DNA from: Paracoccaceae bacterium
Lineage (GTDB): Bacteria; Pseudomonadota; Alphaproteobacteria; Rhodobacterales; Rhodobacteraceae
DNA length: 64,000 nucleotides
Assembly (NCBI GenBank): GCA_012103375.1
Contig: WLWX01000001.1
Span: 3,266,492-3,330,491, forward strand
Reading direction: 5' to 3'
A model generated the notes under the pieces. It saw nothing but the letters and a program-made list of their open reading frames with translations. It searched no databases and had not been told where the DNA came from. Positions within the stretch are counted from its first letter, which is position 1. Every line of letters starts with the position of its first letter. The position numbers and the translations under genes were made by a program. Shown in pieces: positions 34,394 through 44,369 of the stretch.

Positions 34394-35236
34394 ATGCGAC
34401 TAAAGTGCCCGAACTGCGGGGCGGAATACGAAGTCGATAGCGCGATGATCCCGGATCCGGGGCGCGATGTGCAATGCGCAGCCTGCGGCCACGGCTGGTT
34501 CCAGGACGCCGAAGGCGCGCCCGGTGACGGGGCCGTCACGCTGGATGCGCTGAGGTCGGAACACTCCGGATCCGCCGAAGCAACCGCGCCACCCGTGCCC
34601 GAAGTCGCCGAGGACAGCGATATCGACGCGGATGAGGTCACGGCCATCCCCGCGCCCGACACGCTTCTGACGCCGGACCGGCGCAGTCTGGACCCGAATG
34701 TCCGTAAGATCCTCGAAGAAGAAGCCGCGCTTGAACGCAAGGCACGGGCGGCAGACCTCCGGCCATTGACCAGCCAGCCGGATCTGGGCCTCGACGATCT
34801 GGAAGAAAGCGATTTCAAACGCAGCGACGCCAGGCAAGGCGATATCGCGGCCAGTCTGGATGACGAGGTTGACCTTGCCCCCGCAGCGACAGCGGCCCTG
34901 GCCAGGCCAGCGAAATCAGCCGGTGAACGCCTGCCGAATGTTGAAGAGATCAACTCGACCCTGCGATCGGACACAGAGCGCGACCCAAGGCAGGAAGCGG
35001 CCGTCGTCACCCGCGATGTGCGGCAGAACAAACGCGGGTTCCGTCTGGGATTTTCGATCATGCTGATCGCGACAACGCTTGCCATTCTGGCCTATATTTA
35101 CTCGCCGCTACTGGCCGAGCAATTCCCGGACATGCGCGACCCGCTGGCGCGCTATGTCGACAACGTGAACCAGCTGCGCGACGGGATCGACGGTGTGATG
35201 GACCGGGTTTCAGACTGGTTGCGACAGTTGCTATAG
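34394..35236 (+). CDS. MJ0042-type zinc-ribbon membrane protein
   Basis: A 280-aa protein with an N-terminal zinc ribbon (CPNCGAEY ... CAACGHGW, residues 5-33), a long acidic disordered region with a basic patch (RKILEEEAALERKARAADLR), and one membrane helix near residue 218 (GFSIMLIATTLAILAYIYSPLLAEQF). The architecture is common in Rhodobacteraceae. Function unknown; the ribbon may bind a partner protein rather than DNA. A short hairpin (34361-34377) precedes the ribosome site. Confidence 0.8.
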   Translation: MRLKCPNCGAEYEVDSAMIPDPGRDVQCAACGHGWFQDAEGAPGDGAVTLDALRSEHSGSAEATAPPVPEVAEDSDIDADEVTAIPAPDTLLTPDRRSLDPNVRKILEEEAALERKARAADLRPLTSQPDLGLDDLEESDFKRSDARQGDIAASLDDEVDLAPAATAALARPAKSAGERLPNVEEINSTLRSDTERDPRQEAAVVTRDVRQNKRGFRLGFSIMLIATTLAILAYIYSPLLAEQFPDMRDPLARYVDNVNQLRDGIDGVMDRVSDWLRQLL

Positions 35237-35367
35237 CGTGACGCGACCGTCGACTGCGGTGAATTCGGCGGGATTGTTGCCCAACAAGGTCGGTGGACAC
35301 CCGCGACAGGTGAAACCAGCGCGCCGATTTTGCGCGTGAACCGGCGCTGCTTGCGGCCTGCGCTTTG

Positions 35368-37941
35368 TCAGAACCGGTCGAGCAAGCGTTTGAGGTAATC
35401 CAGTTCCGCCTCGGGCCGGGATTGTTCACCGGAACGCCGGCGGATTTCATCCAGTAGTTCCCGCGCGCGCCGATAGACGTCTTCGCCCTGCAACAGATCT
35501 TCGTTGGTGCCGATCCGCCCCCGCGCACCGGGCTGGCGGCCCAGCGGATCGTTTTCGGTCGGGCTGGCAACCTGACCCTGACTGTCGCCCTGCTGACCCT
35601 GGCGTTGCTGCTGGGCCATTTGCTCACTCAAATTGCGCATGCCTTCGCGCAACGCTTCCATCGCCTGACTCTGCTGGTCCAGCGCTTCAGCAAAATCATC
35701 CTGGCGCAAGGCATCTTCGGCACCATCCATCGCCTCGCCCGCGCGGTCCAATGCCTCGCGCGCGGCGTCGCCTTCGGGGGTGCCTGCGCCGGGCAGGTTC
35801 TGCTGCTGCCGGTTAAGCTGATCGCGTAATGCCTGCTGGCGATCGGCCAGATCACCCGCCTGATCGCCGCCGCCGCCTTCGGCCTGCTGATTGTCGCCCT
35901 GACCCTGACCGCCCTGCCCTTCGTGGCTTTCACCCCGGCCCTGGCCGCCGTTGCGGCCTTCATTCTGGCCCGACTGGCCCGCCTGCGCATTTGGGTTGAA
36001 TTGTTCCTGAAGGTCGCGGAATGCCTCGTCACTCAGCCCCTGCTGTTCGCGCAGGGTTTCGGCAAGGCCTTCCATCGCCTGTTCGCCCTGTGACTGGCCC
36101 TGACCCTGCTGACCCTCGGCCACCTGCATGTTTTCCATCATCTCACGCAGCTGGTCGAGCAGGGCCTGCGCTTCGTCCATGCGGCCCTGTTCCATCAGCT
36201 CCTGAATGCGGTCGAGCATCTGTTGCAGTTGATCCTGCGTGACTTCCTGGGTTTCGCCCTGATTGTTCTGCGCCTGCTGGTTCTCGCCGTCCTGTGCCTG
36301 TTCGGCCAGCTGCCGGATATAGTCCTGCATCGCCTGGCGCAGTTCTTCCATCAGTTCGGCAATCTCGGGGTCGGTGGCACCGTTGCGCGCCGCCTCGCTC
36401 AGCTTGTCCTGGGCGCGGCGCAGACGTTCCAGCGCGGACGACAGGTTGCCGTCTTCGATCAGCACCGCGATGCGCCACAGGGCATCGGCGGCTTCATCGC
36501 GCGCCTCATATGTGATCGGGCTTTGGATCTCGGTCGCAAGGTTGAGGCGCCGGATCGCGACACGCAGCATCAGGTAAGAGGTTTCCGAACGGAAGAACCC
36601 TTCGGGGCGGTGGCTGGTCGCGCGCAGGATCTGGACGATCCGTGGGGCATTTTCGCGGTTCCAGAAAAGATCGCGGCGCTGTTCGATCAACGCCTTGGCC
36701 ATCGGGTCAAAGAAGCGGCGGCCCGGCAGGACATTGCCGAGGATTTCGGTCTGGCCGATATGACCTGCGGCATCCTCGACCGTCATCGTGATCGTCACCG
36801 GCAGGCCCGCCCAGCGATGATCCTCAAAGCCTTCGATCATCACCTCGTCAAATTCGCTGCGATCCCCGGTAAACGGCATCGGCAGGTCAAGCGCGATCGG
36901 CTCCACCGGCTCGGGGTCGAGCGTTAGCCCATGCCGCCGGTCCAACCGGGCCTGATCCAGCGCAATGACCGCGTCACCGGCGACAACGCCATAATCGTCG
37001 CGCGCGGTGAATGGCTGGCGCAGTTCGCCAGCAATCGTGCGCTCCATCTCCTCGGCAATTTCGACGACCGGGGCGGTATCGGCAATCACCGAGATATCCC
37101 AGCTGCGACCGCCGGTGCCATCAATCGAAAGCGTTCCATCCTGCACGACATCAAAGGACTGCGACGGCTCGCTGGCCGGTGGAACCTCGCCCACGCGGGC
37201 CGACAGGGTTTCGGCGACCGTCAGGCCGCCAACCTCGCCATAAAGCTGGATCGTGATGCGGCTGCCGATGGGCACGTCAAAGGCGGCGGCAGTAATGTCG
37301 TTGAGGTAGAGGCTTGGCTTGCCGGTATAAGCCGGCGGTTCGACCCACCCTTCCCACGTTGGGCCGGATGCAAGGGCGGCGCCAGCGCCGGGCGCAATTT
37401 CGCTAACGGTCGCGACGCGCCAGACCGACCCGAAGATCAGCGCGACCGCGAAGGCGAGGACAGCGACATAGCGCAGGGCATAGGGGTCACGGCCCGAGAT
37501 TTTCAGATCAGGCGCCGCCGCTTTCGCCTTGGCCGCACGATCTTCCATACGTTGCAGATGCGCGTTCCAGACGGCTTCGGACGCCGTGTCGCCTGCGCCA
37601 ATGGCCTGAGTATCTGCCAATGCCGTGATCGGGCGCCCTGGCAGGCGGGAATCCAGGCGTTCAATGGCTTCAGCGGCGGTCGGCCAGCGGAACGCACGAA
37701 TGCCCCAGATCAGCGCCGCAAGCGCGGCAAGGGCAAGAACGACCGCACCGGCCCAGGCAGCCTCCAACGGGGCGGAATCCTGCGCACCTAGCATCAGAAG
37801 GGCAAGGACGACCAGTACGACAGACCAGAATGGCCAAAAGGCACGGGTCGCATTCTCGGCCAACATCCCGGCACGGGTCAGCCACAGCGGTCGGCGCAAG
37901 CGGCGCGCCGCCGTGGGGGGTATGTTCGTCTGGTCGGTCAT
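35368..37941 (-). CDS. TIGR02302 family (DUF4175) membrane protein
   Basis: An 857-aa alphaproteobacterial membrane protein. Two adjacent N-terminal helices (WSVVLVVLALLMLG, then AVVLALAALAALIWGI) and one near residue 170 are followed by a large extracytoplasmic beta-rich portion (GWVEPPAYTGKPSLYLND), then a very long Gln/Gly-rich tail with repeated QGQGQ, QAGQSGQNEGRNGGQGRG and QQRQGQQGDSQGQ. The C-terminus is helical (RARELLDEIRRRSGEQSRPEAELDYLKRLL). Role unknown, presumably envelope-related. It is convergent with the zinc-ribbon gene; the 131 nt between them show only a weak 5-bp hairpin. Confidence 0.88.
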   Translation of the reverse strand: MTDQTNIPPTAARRLRRPLWLTRAGMLAENATRAFWPFWSVVLVVLALLMLGAQDSAPLEAAWAGAVVLALAALAALIWGIRAFRWPTAAEAIERLDSRLPGRPITALADTQAIGAGDTASEAVWNAHLQRMEDRAAKAKAAAPDLKISGRDPYALRYVAVLAFAVALIFGSVWRVATVSEIAPGAGAALASGPTWEGWVEPPAYTGKPSLYLNDITAAAFDVPIGSRITIQLYGEVGGLTVAETLSARVGEVPPASEPSQSFDVVQDGTLSIDGTGGRSWDISVIADTAPVVEIAEEMERTIAGELRQPFTARDDYGVVAGDAVIALDQARLDRRHGLTLDPEPVEPIALDLPMPFTGDRSEFDEVMIEGFEDHRWAGLPVTITMTVEDAAGHIGQTEILGNVLPGRRFFDPMAKALIEQRRDLFWNRENAPRIVQILRATSHRPEGFFRSETSYLMLRVAIRRLNLATEIQSPITYEARDEAADALWRIAVLIEDGNLSSALERLRRAQDKLSEAARNGATDPEIAELMEELRQAMQDYIRQLAEQAQDGENQQAQNNQGETQEVTQDQLQQMLDRIQELMEQGRMDEAQALLDQLREMMENMQVAEGQQGQGQSQGEQAMEGLAETLREQQGLSDEAFRDLQEQFNPNAQAGQSGQNEGRNGGQGRGESHEGQGGQGQGDNQQAEGGGGDQAGDLADRQQALRDQLNRQQQNLPGAGTPEGDAAREALDRAGEAMDGAEDALRQDDFAEALDQQSQAMEALREGMRNLSEQMAQQQRQGQQGDSQGQVASPTENDPLGRQPGARGRIGTNEDLLQGEDVYRRARELLDEIRRRSGEQSRPEAELDYLKRLLDRF

Positions 37942-38115
37942 GCTTACAGAAAAACCACGCGAGACTGGACTGGGCGAGGATAACGCTCAATTGCAGGATT
38001 AGATAGGGCTGGTTCGCCGCTTTGACAGGGACGTGATGGGCGGGAAAGCGCCAGGTGTTTGGATTTGTTATGTTTGGTGGTGCGCGATTGGTCTGAGGCG
38101 GACGTGATCCGCGCC

Positions 38116-39387
38116 TCAGCCACCCATCCATTCCGGCAGGCGATCCCGGCCCAGCATCTCTTCGACGCTTGGCCTTGGCCGGATCACCGCCCATTGGTCG
38201 CCATCGACCAGAATCTCGGGCACCAACGGGCGAGAGTTATACTCGCTCGCCATCACTGCGCCATAGGCCCCGGCAGAGCGGAATGCGACCAGATCACCGG
38301 ACGTCATCGGCGGCAGGGGCCGGGCGCGCGTGAACGTGTCGCCGGTCTCACACACCGGGCCGACCACATCCATCGGTGCCATCTCGACGCCCGCGGGCGG
38401 TTCGACCAGCGGCACGATGTCGTGCCAGGCGTTGTACATCGCCGGGCGGATCAGGTCGTTCATCGCCGCATCCAGGATCAGGAAGGTGCGATCCTCGCCC
38501 TGTTTTACAAAAATCACGCTGGACACCAGCACCCCGGCGTTGCCCGCGATCAGGCGCCCCGGCTCGATCTCGATCTCGACATCCATGTCGGCAAATACGC
38601 CCTGGACCATCGCGCCATAATCGGTCGGCAGCGGCGGCGCGGCATTGGAACGCTCGTACGGAATGCCCAGACCGCCGCCGAGGTCGAGGCGGCGAATGTC
38701 ATGCCCATCAGCGCGCAGGATGCGGGTCAGATCGGCGACCTTATGATAGGCCGCCTCGAACGGGGCGAGGTCGACCAGCTGGCTTCCGATATGCACGTCG
38801 ATTCCGACGACGTGCAAACCGGGCAGCTTTGCGGCCACCGCATAGACATCGCGCGCGCGGGAAATCGGAATGCCGAACTTGTTCTCGGATTTGCCGGTGG
38901 CGATCTTTTCGTGCGTTTTGGCGTCAACATCGGGGTTGACCCGCACGGTGATCGGCACCGTGACGCCCATGTCGCGGGCGACACGGTCCAGCAGCTCCAT
39001 TTCCGGTTCGGATTCGACGTTGACCTGCCGGATACCGCCGAACAGGGCAAGGCGCATTTCCGCTTCGGTCTTGCCGATGCCGGAAAACACGATCCGATCT
39101 CCGGGAACGCCAGCGGCGCGGGCGCGCGCATATTCACCGCCCGAGACGACATCCATGCCCGCGCCAAGATCGCCCAGCAGTTTCACAACCGCGAGGTTGG
39201 AATTCGCCTTCATCGCATAGCAGATCAGATGGGCGATCCCGCTCAGCGCCTCATCAAACAGCCGATAATGGCGCGCCAGCGTGGCGGTTGAATAGCAGTA
39301 GAACGGAGTGCCTACGCGGGCCGCAATCTGGGCCAGCGGCACATCTTCGGCCTGCAAGACGCCGTTATGATAGAGGAAATGATCCAT
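38116..39387 (-). CDS. lysA: diaminopimelate decarboxylase
   Basis: A 423-aa PLP enzyme forming L-lysine from meso-diaminopimelate. CYAMKANSN near residue 57 holds the PLP lysine; HIGSQLVD near residue 195, LDLGGGLGIPY, EPGRLIAGNAG and VVGPVCETGDTFTRARPLP (Cys that activates the second active site) follow, and SAGAYGAVMASEYNSRP ends the barrel. It closes a leftward group argH, small lipoprotein, lysA. Confidence 0.96.
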   Translation of the reverse strand: MDHFLYHNGVLQAEDVPLAQIAARVGTPFYCYSTATLARHYRLFDEALSGIAHLICYAMKANSNLAVVKLLGDLGAGMDVVSGGEYARARAAGVPGDRIVFSGIGKTEAEMRLALFGGIRQVNVESEPEMELLDRVARDMGVTVPITVRVNPDVDAKTHEKIATGKSENKFGIPISRARDVYAVAAKLPGLHVVGIDVHIGSQLVDLAPFEAAYHKVADLTRILRADGHDIRRLDLGGGLGIPYERSNAAPPLPTDYGAMVQGVFADMDVEIEIEPGRLIAGNAGVLVSSVIFVKQGEDRTFLILDAAMNDLIRPAMYNAWHDIVPLVEPPAGVEMAPMDVVGPVCETGDTFTRARPLPPMTSGDLVAFRSAGAYGAVMASEYNSRPLVPEILVDGDQWAVIRPRPSVEEMLGRDRLPEWMGG

Positions 39388-39474
39388 ACCGCCCCCGCCA
39401 AGACGCCGAATGCGGCGCAGGGCGCGGTCATAGCAGATTGATGCGGGTTATCAACGTCGCGTCGATTGCCCGCG

Positions 39475-39609
39475 TCAGTTGTTGTTGGTGATCCCGATCC
39501 TGGCTTCGCCCGAAACGTGTACGCCATTCTCAAAACCGTTCGGTGCTCCGTCGACACCGCAGGCCGTCAGCAATCCGAGGGTGATTAGCGCAAGGGCTGT
39601 TTTCTTCAT
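39475..39609 (-). CDS. small lipoprotein between argH and lysA (LptM-like candidate)
   Basis: A 44-aa lipoprotein, MKKTALALITLGLLTACG, with lipobox LTAC and 27 further residues (GVDGAPNGFENGVHVSGEARIGITNNN). In enterobacteria the tiny lipoprotein LptM (YifL), which helps LptD mature, is encoded beside the lysine gene dapF and shares a CGxxGP-like start. Position and size here suggest an equivalent, but the conserved part is only a few residues. Confidence 0.7.
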   Translation of the reverse strand: MKKTALALITLGLLTACGVDGAPNGFENGVHVSGEARIGITNNN

Positions 39610-39715
39610 GGCCGCAACCTTTCTGATGCACCCCAACCGGGCGCGAAACTGTCCAAAGCCATCTTTCACGACGCCCGGCGTCTTGGCAAGGATTGACCGA
39701 AACCGGCCCGTCCCC

Positions 39716-41113
39716 TCAGCCGGGTTTTGCCAACCGGTCGCGCCAGATCGCAATCTGTTCGCGCACCCGCACCGGGGCCGTACCACCCAATGAGGTGCGC
39801 GAGGCGACCGAGTTCTCGACACTCAGCACATCGAACACCGCGTCGGTGATCCCGCTGTGAACGCCCTGCATATCAGACAGCGTCAGATCCGGCAGATCGC
39901 AACCCTTCCCTTCGGCAAGGGCGACCAGCGTGCCGGTCACATGATGCGCTTCACGGAATGGCATATCCAATATCCGAACCAGCCAGTCGGCAAGATCCGT
40001 CGCGGTCGAAAACCCGCTGGCCGCTGCGGCGCGCAGGGCATCCTGATTGGCAGACATATCGCGCACCATACCGTCCATTGCGGCCAGGGCCAGCATCAGC
40101 GCGTCGGCGGCATCGAACACCTGTTCCTTATCTTCCTGCATATCCTTGGAATAGGTCAGCGGAAGACCCTTCATCACCGTGAACAGCCCCACAGTCGCAC
40201 CCAGAATCCGCCCGATCTTGGCGCGGATCAGTTCGGCCGCGTCGGGGTTTTTCTTCTGCGGCATGATCGACGACCCGGTCGAGAACCGATCCGACAGGCT
40301 GACAAAGCGGAACTGCGCAGAAGACCAGATCACCAGTTCTTCTGCGAAACGGGAAAGGTGCATGGCGCAGATGCTGGCCGCACTCAGGAACTCCAGCGCG
40401 AAATCACGGTCGGCCACCGCATCCAGCGAATTGGCCGCAGGGCGGTCGAAGCCCAGCGCGCTTGCCGTCGCATCCCGGTCAATCGGGAATGAGGTCCCGG
40501 CCAGCGCGGCGGCCCCCAGCGGGCATTCGTTCATCCGGGTGCGCGCGTCCTGAAACCGCGATACGTCGCGCCCCAGCATTTCGACATAGGCCATCATGTG
40601 ATGGCCCCAGGTCACCGGCTGTGCGACCTGCAAATGGGTGAAACCGGGCATCACCCAATCTGCCCCCGCGTCGGCCTGATCCAGCAGCGCGCCCTGCAGG
40701 CTACGCAGCCCTTCAATGGCCGCGTCACACTGATCCCGGACCCACATGCGAAAATCCAGCGCCACCTGATCGTTGCGCGACCGGGCGGTGTGCAGCCGCC
40801 CGGCGGGCGTGCCAATCAACGCGCGTAACCGCGCCTCAACATTCATGTGGATGTCTTCAAGTTCGGTCACAAATGTGAAGGTGCCGCCCTCGATCTCTGA
40901 CAACACTGTGAGGAGCCCTTTGCCAATCGCCGCCGCATCGCTATCGGTAATGATACCCTGCGCGGCCAACATGGCGGCGTGGGCCTGGCTACCGGCGATA
41001 TCCTGTGCCGCCAGCCGCTGGTCGAAGCTGATCGAGGCGTTGATCGCCTGCATGATCGCGTCCGGTCCGGCGGCAAAACGGCCACCCCACATGGTGTTCT
41101 GGGAATTGCTCAT
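39716..41113 (-). CDS. argH: argininosuccinate lyase
   Basis: A 465-aa enzyme of the fumarase/aspartase superfamily that splits argininosuccinate to arginine and fumarate. [27 protein letters not shown] opens it; [27 protein letters not shown] near residue 113, [17 protein letters not shown] near residue 158 and the signature [18 protein letters not shown] near residue 283 are intact. It starts the argH, lipoprotein, lysA group and is divergent from the TlpA-like gene. Confidence 0.97.
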   Translation of the reverse strand: MSNSQNTMWGGRFAAGPDAIMQAINASISFDQRLAAQDIAGSQAHAAMLAAQGIITDSDAAAIGKGLLTVLSEIEGGTFTFVTELEDIHMNVEARLRALIGTPAGRLHTARSRNDQVALDFRMWVRDQCDAAIEGLRSLQGALLDQADAGADWVMPGFTHLQVAQPVTWGHHMMAYVEMLGRDVSRFQDARTRMNECPLGAAALAGTSFPIDRDATASALGFDRPAANSLDAVADRDFALEFLSAASICAMHLSRFAEELVIWSSAQFRFVSLSDRFSTGSSIMPQKKNPDAAELIRAKIGRILGATVGLFTVMKGLPLTYSKDMQEDKEQVFDAADALMLALAAMDGMVRDMSANQDALRAAAASGFSTATDLADWLVRILDMPFREAHHVTGTLVALAEGKGCDLPDLTLSDMQGVHSGITDAVFDVLSVENSVASRTSLGGTAPVRVREQIAIWRDRLAKPG

Positions 41114-41144
41114 GGTGTGCTCGACAAGGTTGGAAGGATGACAG

Positions 41145-41708
41145 ATGCGGGTTTTGAAACTTATCGCGCTTTATACGGCCCTCGCGCTTAGCGCAAACAG
41201 CGCCGCCGCCGGAATTGAAGAGGCGGAGGCTTTGCGCAGCGGGACGATGAAGAAACTGTTCTTCCATTCTTCCGGGAAACCTGTGTCCGACGCCACATTC
41301 ACGGACGCCGATGGCGCCGAATTCACCCTGGCCGACTGGAATGGAAAATACGTCGTCCTGAATTTCTGGGCGACATGGTGCGCGCCTTGCCGGAAAGAAA
41401 TGCCTGCGCTGGACGCACTTCAGGCCGAATTAGGGTCAGACACCTTCGCGGTCGTCACCGTCGCCACCGGCCGCAACCCGCTTCCCGCGATCACCAAGTT
41501 CTTCGATGAAAACGAGATCGGGAACTTGCCGATCCTGCTGGATCCCAAAACTGAACTGTCGCGTGGCATGGCTGCGCTGGGCCTGCCGGTCACGATGATC
41601 CTGAACCCGAACGGGGAAGAGATTGCGCGCATGCAGGGCGATGCGGAATGGAACGGTGACAGCGCGATTGCCCTTCTGCGCGCCCTGATGGACCTGCCGG
41701 AAAGCTGA
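41145..41708 (+). CDS. TlpA-family thiol:disulfide oxidoreductase
   Basis: A 187-aa thioredoxin-fold protein with a signal peptide ([23 protein letters not shown]), hence periplasmic. The active site is [20 protein letters not shown] near residue 77, preceded by [13 protein letters not shown]; the cis-Pro segment is [17 protein letters not shown]. TlpA/ResA-type proteins reduce cytochrome c or oxidase Cys residues. The convergent neighbour is a DsbD-type domain protein, possibly the same redox pathway. Confidence 0.92.
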   Translation: MRVLKLIALYTALALSANSAAAGIEEAEALRSGTMKKLFFHSSGKPVSDATFTDADGAEFTLADWNGKYVVLNFWATWCAPCRKEMPALDALQAELGSDTFAVVTVATGRNPLPAITKFFDENEIGNLPILLDPKTELSRGMAALGLPVTMILNPNGEEIARMQGDAEWNGDSAIALLRALMDLPES

Positions 41709-41709
41709 C

Positions 41710-41727
41710 CGCCGCCCCCTGGCGGCG
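41710..41727. terminator. hairpin between convergent redox genes
   Basis: A perfect 7-bp stem CGCCGCC/GGCGGCG with a 4-nt loop lies directly after the TlpA-like stop. A second 8-bp hairpin (41738-41760) overlaps the last codons of the convergent gene. Neither has a T run; together they probably end both transcripts. Confidence 0.5.
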
Positions 41728-41750
41728 CTGGTATCGCCTGCGGCTGAATC

Positions 41751-42545
41751 TTAGCCGCAGCCGCGAATATCGACGGCCCGACCGTCACCGATAACGGTGA
41801 TACGAATGTCCGAACGGTTCAGTGCAAAGGCCCCGGCGTCGGTTGGCACCAATTCGGTTTCAGTTGTGATCACATTGCCACGCCGCACTGTTGCGCCGCC
41901 CGAAACCCAGACCGTCGGATCGGGCAGTTCGACTACTGCCATTTCGTCACTGCCAAGGCTGGGCATGGTGACACTGGCGCTCAGGTGCAAACCGTCGCTG
42001 GTGGGGGTCAGGGTGCAATCCACCGAGGTAACCCGTGCCTGTTTCCGCCCCGATGGCCGGTTTTGCAGGGCGCTGTCGATGCCGCCGTGTGGTGCACTGG
42101 CGGCCTGCGTCAGCTCGGCCGAAAACGGCAGGGTGACCGGCACGCAGATCTCCTCACAGACACCAAAGGTCATCTCTCCGCTGAAGCGGATCGGGCCGCT
42201 GCCCCTGGCGACAACCTCAACCGGAAGCAGCAGGCTGTTTTCATAACCGATGGAGCGGTATCCGTTGGATCGAAACGTCTGCGGCACCGGCCAGTGCATG
42301 CTGACGGCTGCCACATTGTCCGAGCCTTGCCAGCTGAACTGCGGCGGGATGCCAACCTCGCCCGGGGTGCGCCAGTAGGTGTGCCAACCCGGCGCCATGG
42401 TGATCTGCAACGCCGCCATGTGATGCCCGTCGCTCATCCGATAGCCGTGCACGACATCCAGACGCGCCACATCCGCTGTGGTCTGCGCCTGCGCCGCTGA
42501 CGTCAGCAGACTCAGCGCTGCGATAAGAAGCGATCGATTTTTCAT
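41751..42545 (-). CDS. DsbD N-terminal-type periplasmic domain protein
   Basis: A 264-aa exported protein (signal peptide ending near AQA). It matches the DsbD alpha-like domain in isolation: [25 protein letters not shown] near residue 51, the [14 protein letters not shown] strand, and the redox Cys pair in [19 protein letters not shown] near residue 125. It lacks the membrane and thioredoxin parts of full DsbD. It probably receives electrons from a membrane partner encoded elsewhere. Convergent with the TlpA-like gene. Confidence 0.85.
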   Translation of the reverse strand: MKNRSLLIAALSLLTSAAQAQTTADVARLDVVHGYRMSDGHHMAALQITMAPGWHTYWRTPGEVGIPPQFSWQGSDNVAAVSMHWPVPQTFRSNGYRSIGYENSLLLPVEVVARGSGPIRFSGEMTFGVCEEICVPVTLPFSAELTQAASAPHGGIDSALQNRPSGRKQARVTSVDCTLTPTSDGLHLSASVTMPSLGSDEMAVVELPDPTVWVSGGATVRRGNVITTETELVPTDAGAFALNRSDIRITVIGDGRAVDIRGCG

Positions 42546-42650
42546 GCCCTGACAGATGGGGCGGGCGGCGATGAAATGGAAATCACTTTGTGGTCAGAAA
42601 CGGCGCGCGACTCTCTTGCGCAAATCCGGCGTCTCTTGCAGGATTGCCGG

Positions 42651-43223
42651 ATGCCTGCGTTTGCAAACAGTGACCTGACCGGCCAGCTTCTGATCGCCAT
42701 GCCCGGTATGGGCGATCCGCGGTTCGAAAAGTCGGTCGTGTTTATCTGTGCGCATTCCGACGAAGGCTCGATGGGGCTGATCGTCAATAAACCAACGCCG
42801 GAACTGCCGTTCGAGGCGTTGTTGAAACAGCTGGATATCGACGTCGGCCCGGCCGCGCGTCAGATCCGGGTGCATTTCGGTGGTCCGGTCGAAAACGGGC
42901 GCGGCTTTGTGCTGCATAGTGCCGATTACGATGGCAATGACTCGACCCTGAAGGTGGATGACGATTTCGGGATGACCGCAACCTTGGATATTCTGGAAGA
43001 CCTGGCGCGCGGCAAAGGCCCGGATCAGGCACTGCTGGCGCTGGGCTATGCCGGATGGGGGCCCGGGCAGCTGGAGGACGAGATCATCCAGAATGGCTGG
43101 CTAACCGCCGAAGCTGCCGAATCGCTGGTCTTTGCGCCGGATGATGCCGCCAAATGGACCGGAGCGTTGAATTCACTTGGCATCGACCCGCTGACACTAT
43201 CGGCAGCGGCCGGACGCGCCTGA
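42651..43223 (+). CDS. YqgE/AlgH family protein
   Basis: A 190-aa protein with the family's ordered motifs: [40 protein letters not shown] at the start, [17 protein letters not shown] near residue 82, [32 protein letters not shown] and NGWLTA. The start at 42651 fits family length and has AGGA upstream; an in-frame ATG 75 nt earlier is less likely. Exact function of the family is unsettled. Confidence 0.92.
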   Translation: MPAFANSDLTGQLLIAMPGMGDPRFEKSVVFICAHSDEGSMGLIVNKPTPELPFEALLKQLDIDVGPAARQIRVHFGGPVENGRGFVLHSADYDGNDSTLKVDDDFGMTATLDILEDLARGKGPDQALLALGYAGWGPGQLEDEIIQNGWLTAEAAESLVFAPDDAAKWTGALNSLGIDPLTLSAAAGRA

Positions 43224-43251
43224 GCTTGCGGCGATGCGGCGTGCCGCAAGC
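43224..43251 (+). terminator. hairpin after the YqgE/AlgH gene
   Basis: GCTTGCGGC (43224-43232) and GCCGCAAGC (43243-43251) form a perfect 9-bp stem immediately after the TGA, loop of 10 nt. A degenerate gene-end repeat (GGCGGGATACTTTTG then CCAATGATG) follows. Confidence 0.6.
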
Positions 43252-43289
43252 GTCGGGGGACCTGGCGGGATACTTTTGTACCAATGATG

Positions 43290-44231
43290 TCAGGGGGTGC
43301 GTGGCGCGGCGGCGCGGCGCAGACGGTCATTGATGGCGCGGCCAAGCCCGGTATCGGGAATTGGGGCGACGGCAATGTGGGTCACCCCGCGTGCATCCAT
43401 CTGACGCAAAATTCGGAACAGATTGGCCGCAGCTTCGCTGAGATCCCCGCCGGCCGAGAGTGTTACATCGCCCGAGATCTTGCCAAAACCGATTAGCGTT
43501 TCGCCCGCGCGCGCTTCACTGGCATTCAGGCGCACCGCGCCATTGGGCGCATAGTGCGAGGCAAGCTGCCCTGGCGCGATTGGCGTCGCGCCTTCCGGCG
43601 CCGTCGCCAGCGGATGGCCAAGGCATGCCTCGATCGCTTCGACCGGAAGGCCCCCGGGGCGTAATAGGGTCGATTCATGGCCGCATCCGACAATGGTGGA
43701 TTCCAGACCGACCGCGCAGGGGCCGCCATCAAGAACCGCCGCGATCCGACCGCTCAGCCCGTCAAGAACGTGGTCCGCCGTTGTCGGGCTGACCCGGCCC
43801 GATGGGTTTGCCGAAGGGGCGGCGACCGGAATGCCCACGGCCTTCAGCAAAGACTGCGCCAGCGGATTGGCCGGAACCCGCACCGCCAGCGTATCAAGAC
43901 CGGCAGTCACCAGCGGCGAGATGGCCGTTTCGGGCAATAGCGGCAGAACCAGAGTTAGCGGTCCGGGCCAGAAACCCGCTGCAAGGCGTTCGGCGGCCTG
44001 GTTGAACTTGACCAGTTTGTGCGCGGCATCAGAGTCGGCAACATGGGCGATCAGCGGGTTGAACTCGGGGCGATCCTTGGCTGCAAAGACAGCAGCGACG
44101 GCACGGTCATCCATTGCATCCGCGCCAAGGCCGTAAACCGTCTCGGTCGGGAAGGCGACACAGGACCCGCCGCGCAGCAACTCAGCCGCCCTGGCGATGC
44201 CGTTCCGGTCAGGCTGCAGCCGTTCGGTCAC
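43290..44231 (-). CDS. L-threonylcarbamoyladenylate synthase (Sua5/YciO/YrdC type)
   Basis: A 313-aa enzyme making the threonylcarbamoyl-AMP used for the tRNA t6A modification. The YrdC domain shows LRGGSCVAFPTETVYGLGADA near residue 17, AAKDRPEFNPLIAHV, GFWPGPLTLVL, LAVRVPANPLAQ and SANPSGRVSPTTADHVLDGL. The Sua5 C-terminal domain (APGQLASHYAPNGAVRLN onward) follows, so it is the long form. A GTG start at 44231 (VTERLQPD) gives the family length; the frame is open far upstream but only as antisense to the next gene. Confidence 0.93.
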   Translation of the reverse strand: MTERLQPDRNGIARAAELLRGGSCVAFPTETVYGLGADAMDDRAVAAVFAAKDRPEFNPLIAHVADSDAAHKLVKFNQAAERLAAGFWPGPLTLVLPLLPETAISPLVTAGLDTLAVRVPANPLAQSLLKAVGIPVAAPSANPSGRVSPTTADHVLDGLSGRIAAVLDGGPCAVGLESTIVGCGHESTLLRPGGLPVEAIEACLGHPLATAPEGATPIAPGQLASHYAPNGAVRLNASEARAGETLIGFGKISGDVTLSAGGDLSEAAANLFRILRQMDARGVTHIAVAPIPDTGLGRAINDRLRRAAAPRTP

Positions 44232-44369
44232 CGGATTAATCCTCTGACGTTGCGTTTCGGGTTGCCGTGGCGGCGCGCGCGGCCCATCCTCAGCCTGTTG
44301 AAACCATGCGATTATCCGACGCACGCGGGCTTGCCAAGCTGCGCGTCCGTTTGAAGGACCCGCCCGCCC

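Noticed and set aside
38059-39291. 410-codon open frame on the plus strand
   Set aside because: Antisense to lysA; its translation shows no recognisable domain and mirrors the coding bias of the real gene.
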